Part shown: positions 39,875 to 41,540 of the stretch, piece by piece
Numbering within the stretch: the stretch's first letter is position 1
Layout of the letters: every line of letters starts with the position of its first letter
DNA from: Candidatus Poribacteria bacterium
GTDB lineage: Bacteria > Poribacteria > WGA-4E > WGA-3G
DNA length: 41,540 nucleotides
Direction: 5' to 3'
NCBI GenBank assembly: GCA_022819945.1
Contig: JAJEGI010000141.1
Span: 1-41,540 of the forward strand
Made by a program: the position numbers and the translations under genes
Notes under the pieces: model-generated
What the model was told of the DNA's origin: nothing
Databases searched by the model: none
The model's input: only the letters and a program-made list of their open reading frames with translations

Positions 39875-40696
39875 CTAATAAACGACTGGGCTTTCGTGCT
39901 GAAACTTCGCTAAATCGGCGACACGGATCGCACCGTTGCCGAACACCCGCGTAAAGGCATGCCCGTTATGCGATTTCGTGTCACCATGCATGTAGCAGAC
40001 ACTGAATGCGCGTCGCGGAATATCGGTACTGTTTGTGCCTGAACTGTGTAGCATCCAATTGTGGAGTAAGACGACTTCTCCTGCCTCCAATTCCATCGGT
40101 AGCGGTGTCGCCTTCGCGACGATGTCGTCAATGTGTTCCTGTGTGAGAAAACCGGAACCATTTTCAGGGTTGATGAGTCTGCTATGCGACTTCGGAATGA
40201 TATGCACACAGCCGTTCTCAATCATTGCTGGATCCAAAGCCGTATAAATCGTAATCTTCGGATCGCGGTCGAGATCCCGCCATCTATCTTGATGCCACGT
40301 GAGTTGCGTGCCTTCATGTGCGGGTTTATTCATAAACATCGCCCGAAAACAGGTAACTGGGGTATCATCTCCGTAGATTTTCGCGCAAACCTCTTCAAAA
40401 ACCGGTTTCTGAAGATACGCCAAAAAGATGGGATCGAGTTCAAGGTTCTGGATTTTCCGATACAGGAGCGTTGGACCTTTATGTCCTTTCGACTGCGGTC
40501 CCGGTGCGTTTTTGCCAGGCTCTCGGTCGAGTTGCATCATGATCTGATCGTAATCCAAGGGTGCTGTGCCGAGCATGATGTCATCCATCCGTTGCTGGAT
40601 TTGTGCGAGTTCGGCATCCGTAGCGACTTGTCCGATGCGCACATAGCCGTTTTCCCAGAAATGTTCCCACTGTTCGTCTGTTATATGGTGTTCCAT
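39875..40696 (-). CDS. Phytanoyl-CoA dioxygenase (PhyH) family protein
   Basis: The 273-residue protein shows H135-x-D137 (LTWHQDRWRDLD), ENGCVHIIPKSHSRL, and the distal histidine in HNWMLHSSGTNSTD followed by the 2-oxoglutarate arginine region PRRAFSVCYM. It should be an Fe(II)/2-oxoglutarate dioxygenase of unknown substrate. The ATG at 40696 follows GGGAGGCACAGC, a strong ribosome site; the extension to 40771 lacks one. It is one of three divergent PhyH genes in the window, and all three lie close to dehydrogenase or reductase genes. Confidence 0.9.
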   Translation of the reverse strand: MEHHITDEQWEHFWENGYVRIGQVATDAELAQIQQRMDDIMLGTAPLDYDQIMMQLDREPGKNAPGPQSKGHKGPTLLYRKIQNLELDPIFLAYLQKPVFEEVCAKIYGDDTPVTCFRAMFMNKPAHEGTQLTWHQDRWRDLDRDPKITIYTALDPAMIENGCVHIIPKSHSRLINPENGSGFLTQEHIDDIVAKATPLPMELEAGEVVLLHNWMLHSSGTNSTDIPRRAFSVCYMHGDTKSHNGHAFTRVFGNGAIRVADLAKFQHESPVVY

Positions 40697-40885
40697 GCTG
40701 TGCCTCCCGGTTGAGCATGTCGTGATTTCAACTTTTGTACGTAGGTTATAGAAGCCTACAAGCTGCACCAAAAGTCTGTATACTAAAGTATAACATATAT
40801 TTTATGATGTTTAAAAGAAAATTGCAATCTTGTTGTTCTTTCTATTATCTTTTACTGCAACGACTTAATTTTAATGCTTTCTTTA

Positions 40886-40918
40886 AATAATGCAACCTTT
40901 TGAAATGTAAGTTACGTC
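40886..40918 (+). promoter_or_regulatory. ECF-type promoter before the 24-residue membrane peptide
   Basis: AATAATGCAAC (40886-40896), an 18-base spacer, CGTC (40915-40918) then ACTTCAATCA. Nearly the same sequence is at 41179-41211 and, on minus, at 30907-30876. The preceding 40697-40885 is AT-rich with no gene I can support. Confidence 0.65.
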
Positions 40919-40999
40919 ACTTCAATCAGTGGATGTTAAATTTCGGGCGAGTTATTACGCACACACTGAACGGCACTTTGACTTTGGAAGGAGAAAACT

Positions 41000-41074
41000 G
41001 TGCGATTTTTCATGATTAATCTGATTTTTGTCTTTTTGTTGTTCTTCGGGATCGGTTACCTTGCTTTCGGCTAA
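41000..41074 (+). CDS. 24-residue single-pass membrane peptide
   Basis: GTG at 41000 opens a 24-codon frame ending at TAA 41072-41074. AAGGAG lies 7 bases upstream with ideal spacing. The product starts with an Arg (V/M-R-F-F-M-I-N) and is otherwise a continuous hydrophobic helix (LIFVFLLFFGIGYLAFG), so it should insert as one transmembrane segment. It is preceded by an ECF-type promoter and followed by a second copy of that promoter and a sigma factor gene. Its placement suggests a regulatory micro-protein, for example one that binds the membrane-tethered sigma factor (inference). Chance frames of this length are common, so the case rests on ribosome site, hydrophobicity and promoter together. 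Confidence 0.55.
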   Translation: MRFFMINLIFVFLLFFGIGYLAFG

Positions 41075-41178
41075 ACGCCTGAAACATCAAGGACGCAGAT
41101 ACTTGAACAGCGAGAGGCATAAGATAACACTGACGGATGTTTAGCCCAACCAGAGATGAATTTTTTATTTTTTTCAGA

Positions 41179-41211
41179 AATAATGCAACCTTTTTGTACC
41201 TAAGTTACGTC
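41179..41211 (+). promoter_or_regulatory. ECF-type promoter of the second sigma factor
   Basis: AATAATGCAAC (41179-41189), 18 bases, CGTC (41208-41211), then CCTTAAATCA. The distance to the ATG (about 41 bases) equals that of the sigma-fusion gene on the minus strand. Confidence 0.7.
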
Positions 41212-41252
41212 CCTTAAATCAACAGACGTAATAATTTGGGAGGAGGCGTGCA

Positions 41253-41540
41253 ATGCAACAGACAACGCAACAGAGCGATGCGCAACTCATTCAGCGGATA
41301 TTACAAGGTGACCAGGAGGCGTTCAGCCCCTTGATAAAGAAATATCAGAAGGGGGTTCACGCCCTGGCGTGGCGGAAAATCGGTGATTTTCATATCGCCC
41401 AAGAGATTACGCAAGACACCTTTCTCAAAGCGTATGAGAAACTCCGTACCTTGAAAGACCATAAAGCGTTTGCCGGATGGCTTTACGTGATTGTAGCAAA
41501 CTTATGCCTTGATTGGCTCCGAAAGAACCGTATACCCATG
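41253..41540 (+). CDS. ECF sigma factor, second paralogue, cut by the window edge
   Basis: From ATG 41253, preceded by GGAGGAGG 7 bases upstream, 96 codons run to the window end without a stop. They cover sigma region 2 and share 27 consecutive identical residues with the fused sigma factor at 27706-30834, including KKYQKGVHALAWRKIGDFHI and AQEITQD. The N-terminal dozen residues differ (MQQTTQQSDAQLIQRILQGD). Because the partner is fused to a membrane helix and propeller, this gene probably continues the same way beyond the edge (inference). It carries its own copy of the ECF-type promoter, so both paralogues are likely autoregulated or cross-regulated. Confidence 0.9.
   Translation, partial: MQQTTQQSDAQLIQRILQGDQEAFSPLIKKYQKGVHALAWRKIGDFHIAQEITQDTFLKAYEKLRTLKDHKAFAGWLYVIVANLCLDWLRKNRIPM

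Overview
The window reads as chromosome from a Gram-negative-type bacterium of moderate GC. It is gene-dense with short intergenic gaps, and the gaps are unusually full of palindromic repeats. No ribosomal RNA, tRNA or universal marker is present, so the taxon is inferred from gene content. That content is three phytanoyl-CoA-dioxygenase-like (PhyH) enzymes, two Gfo/Idh/MocA oxidoreductases, a mandelate-racemase-type enolase, a MtaA/UroD-like methyltransferase, a dockerin-containing secreted protein, and an ECF sigma factor fused through a membrane helix to a large beta-propeller. The combination fits Candidatus Poribacteria or a neighbouring planctomycete-like lineage (inference, moderate confidence).

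Layout. 1-4870: a partial dockerin protein, then a likely minus-strand operon (frameshifted PQQ-type propeller membrane protein, class A beta-lactamase-fold protein, unknown protein, MtaA/UroD-like protein). 5349-7383: SDR oxidoreductase and small PGPGW-like membrane protein on plus, DUF1028 protein on minus. 7609-10209: murA-hisD on minus. 10557-13715: Gfo/Idh/MocA enzyme, then PhyH and HD-domain genes. 13773-15636: divergent truA and rluD-type pseudouridine synthases. 15701-19012: Rpn/PD-(D/E)XK protein, aldo/keto reductase, second PhyH enzyme, with a clean bidirectional terminator between the last two. 19112-23875: CaCA antiporter, secreted protein of unknown function, 12+ helix OPT-like membrane protein. 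24099-27405: enolase-superfamily enzyme, D-2-hydroxyacid dehydrogenase, solo TnpB. 27706-30834: membrane-tethered sigma factor. 31290-34462: HD/His-rich membrane protein and ComEC. 34557-40696: zinc alcohol dehydrogenase, argB plus an unknown conserved gene, Gfo/Idh/MocA enzyme, third PhyH enzyme. 40886-41540: a 24-residue membrane peptide and the start of a second sigma factor of the same family.

The most interesting signal is a shared ECF-type promoter (AATAATGCAAC, 17-18 nt, CGTC, then CTT). It occurs three times: before the fused sigma factor at 30834 (minus), before the 24-residue membrane peptide at 41000, and before the second sigma factor at 41253. The arrangement suggests autoregulated, membrane-tethered sigma factors that also drive a micro-membrane protein.

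The non-coding DNA holds at least three palindromic repeat families: CGTAGGTTGGGTTGAACG-ended MITE-like elements, TAGGACTTAC(G/A)CA-ended elements with a GC-rich hairpin, and CAGTTATCAGTTGTCAGTT-type arrays with an AAAGAGG/CCTCTTT hairpin. In one place (35741-36081) an element of the first family sits inside inverted copies of the third. Two promoters (before the rluD-type and Rpn-type genes) place the -10 box so that transcription should begin at or next to an ATG, suggesting leaderless mRNAs.
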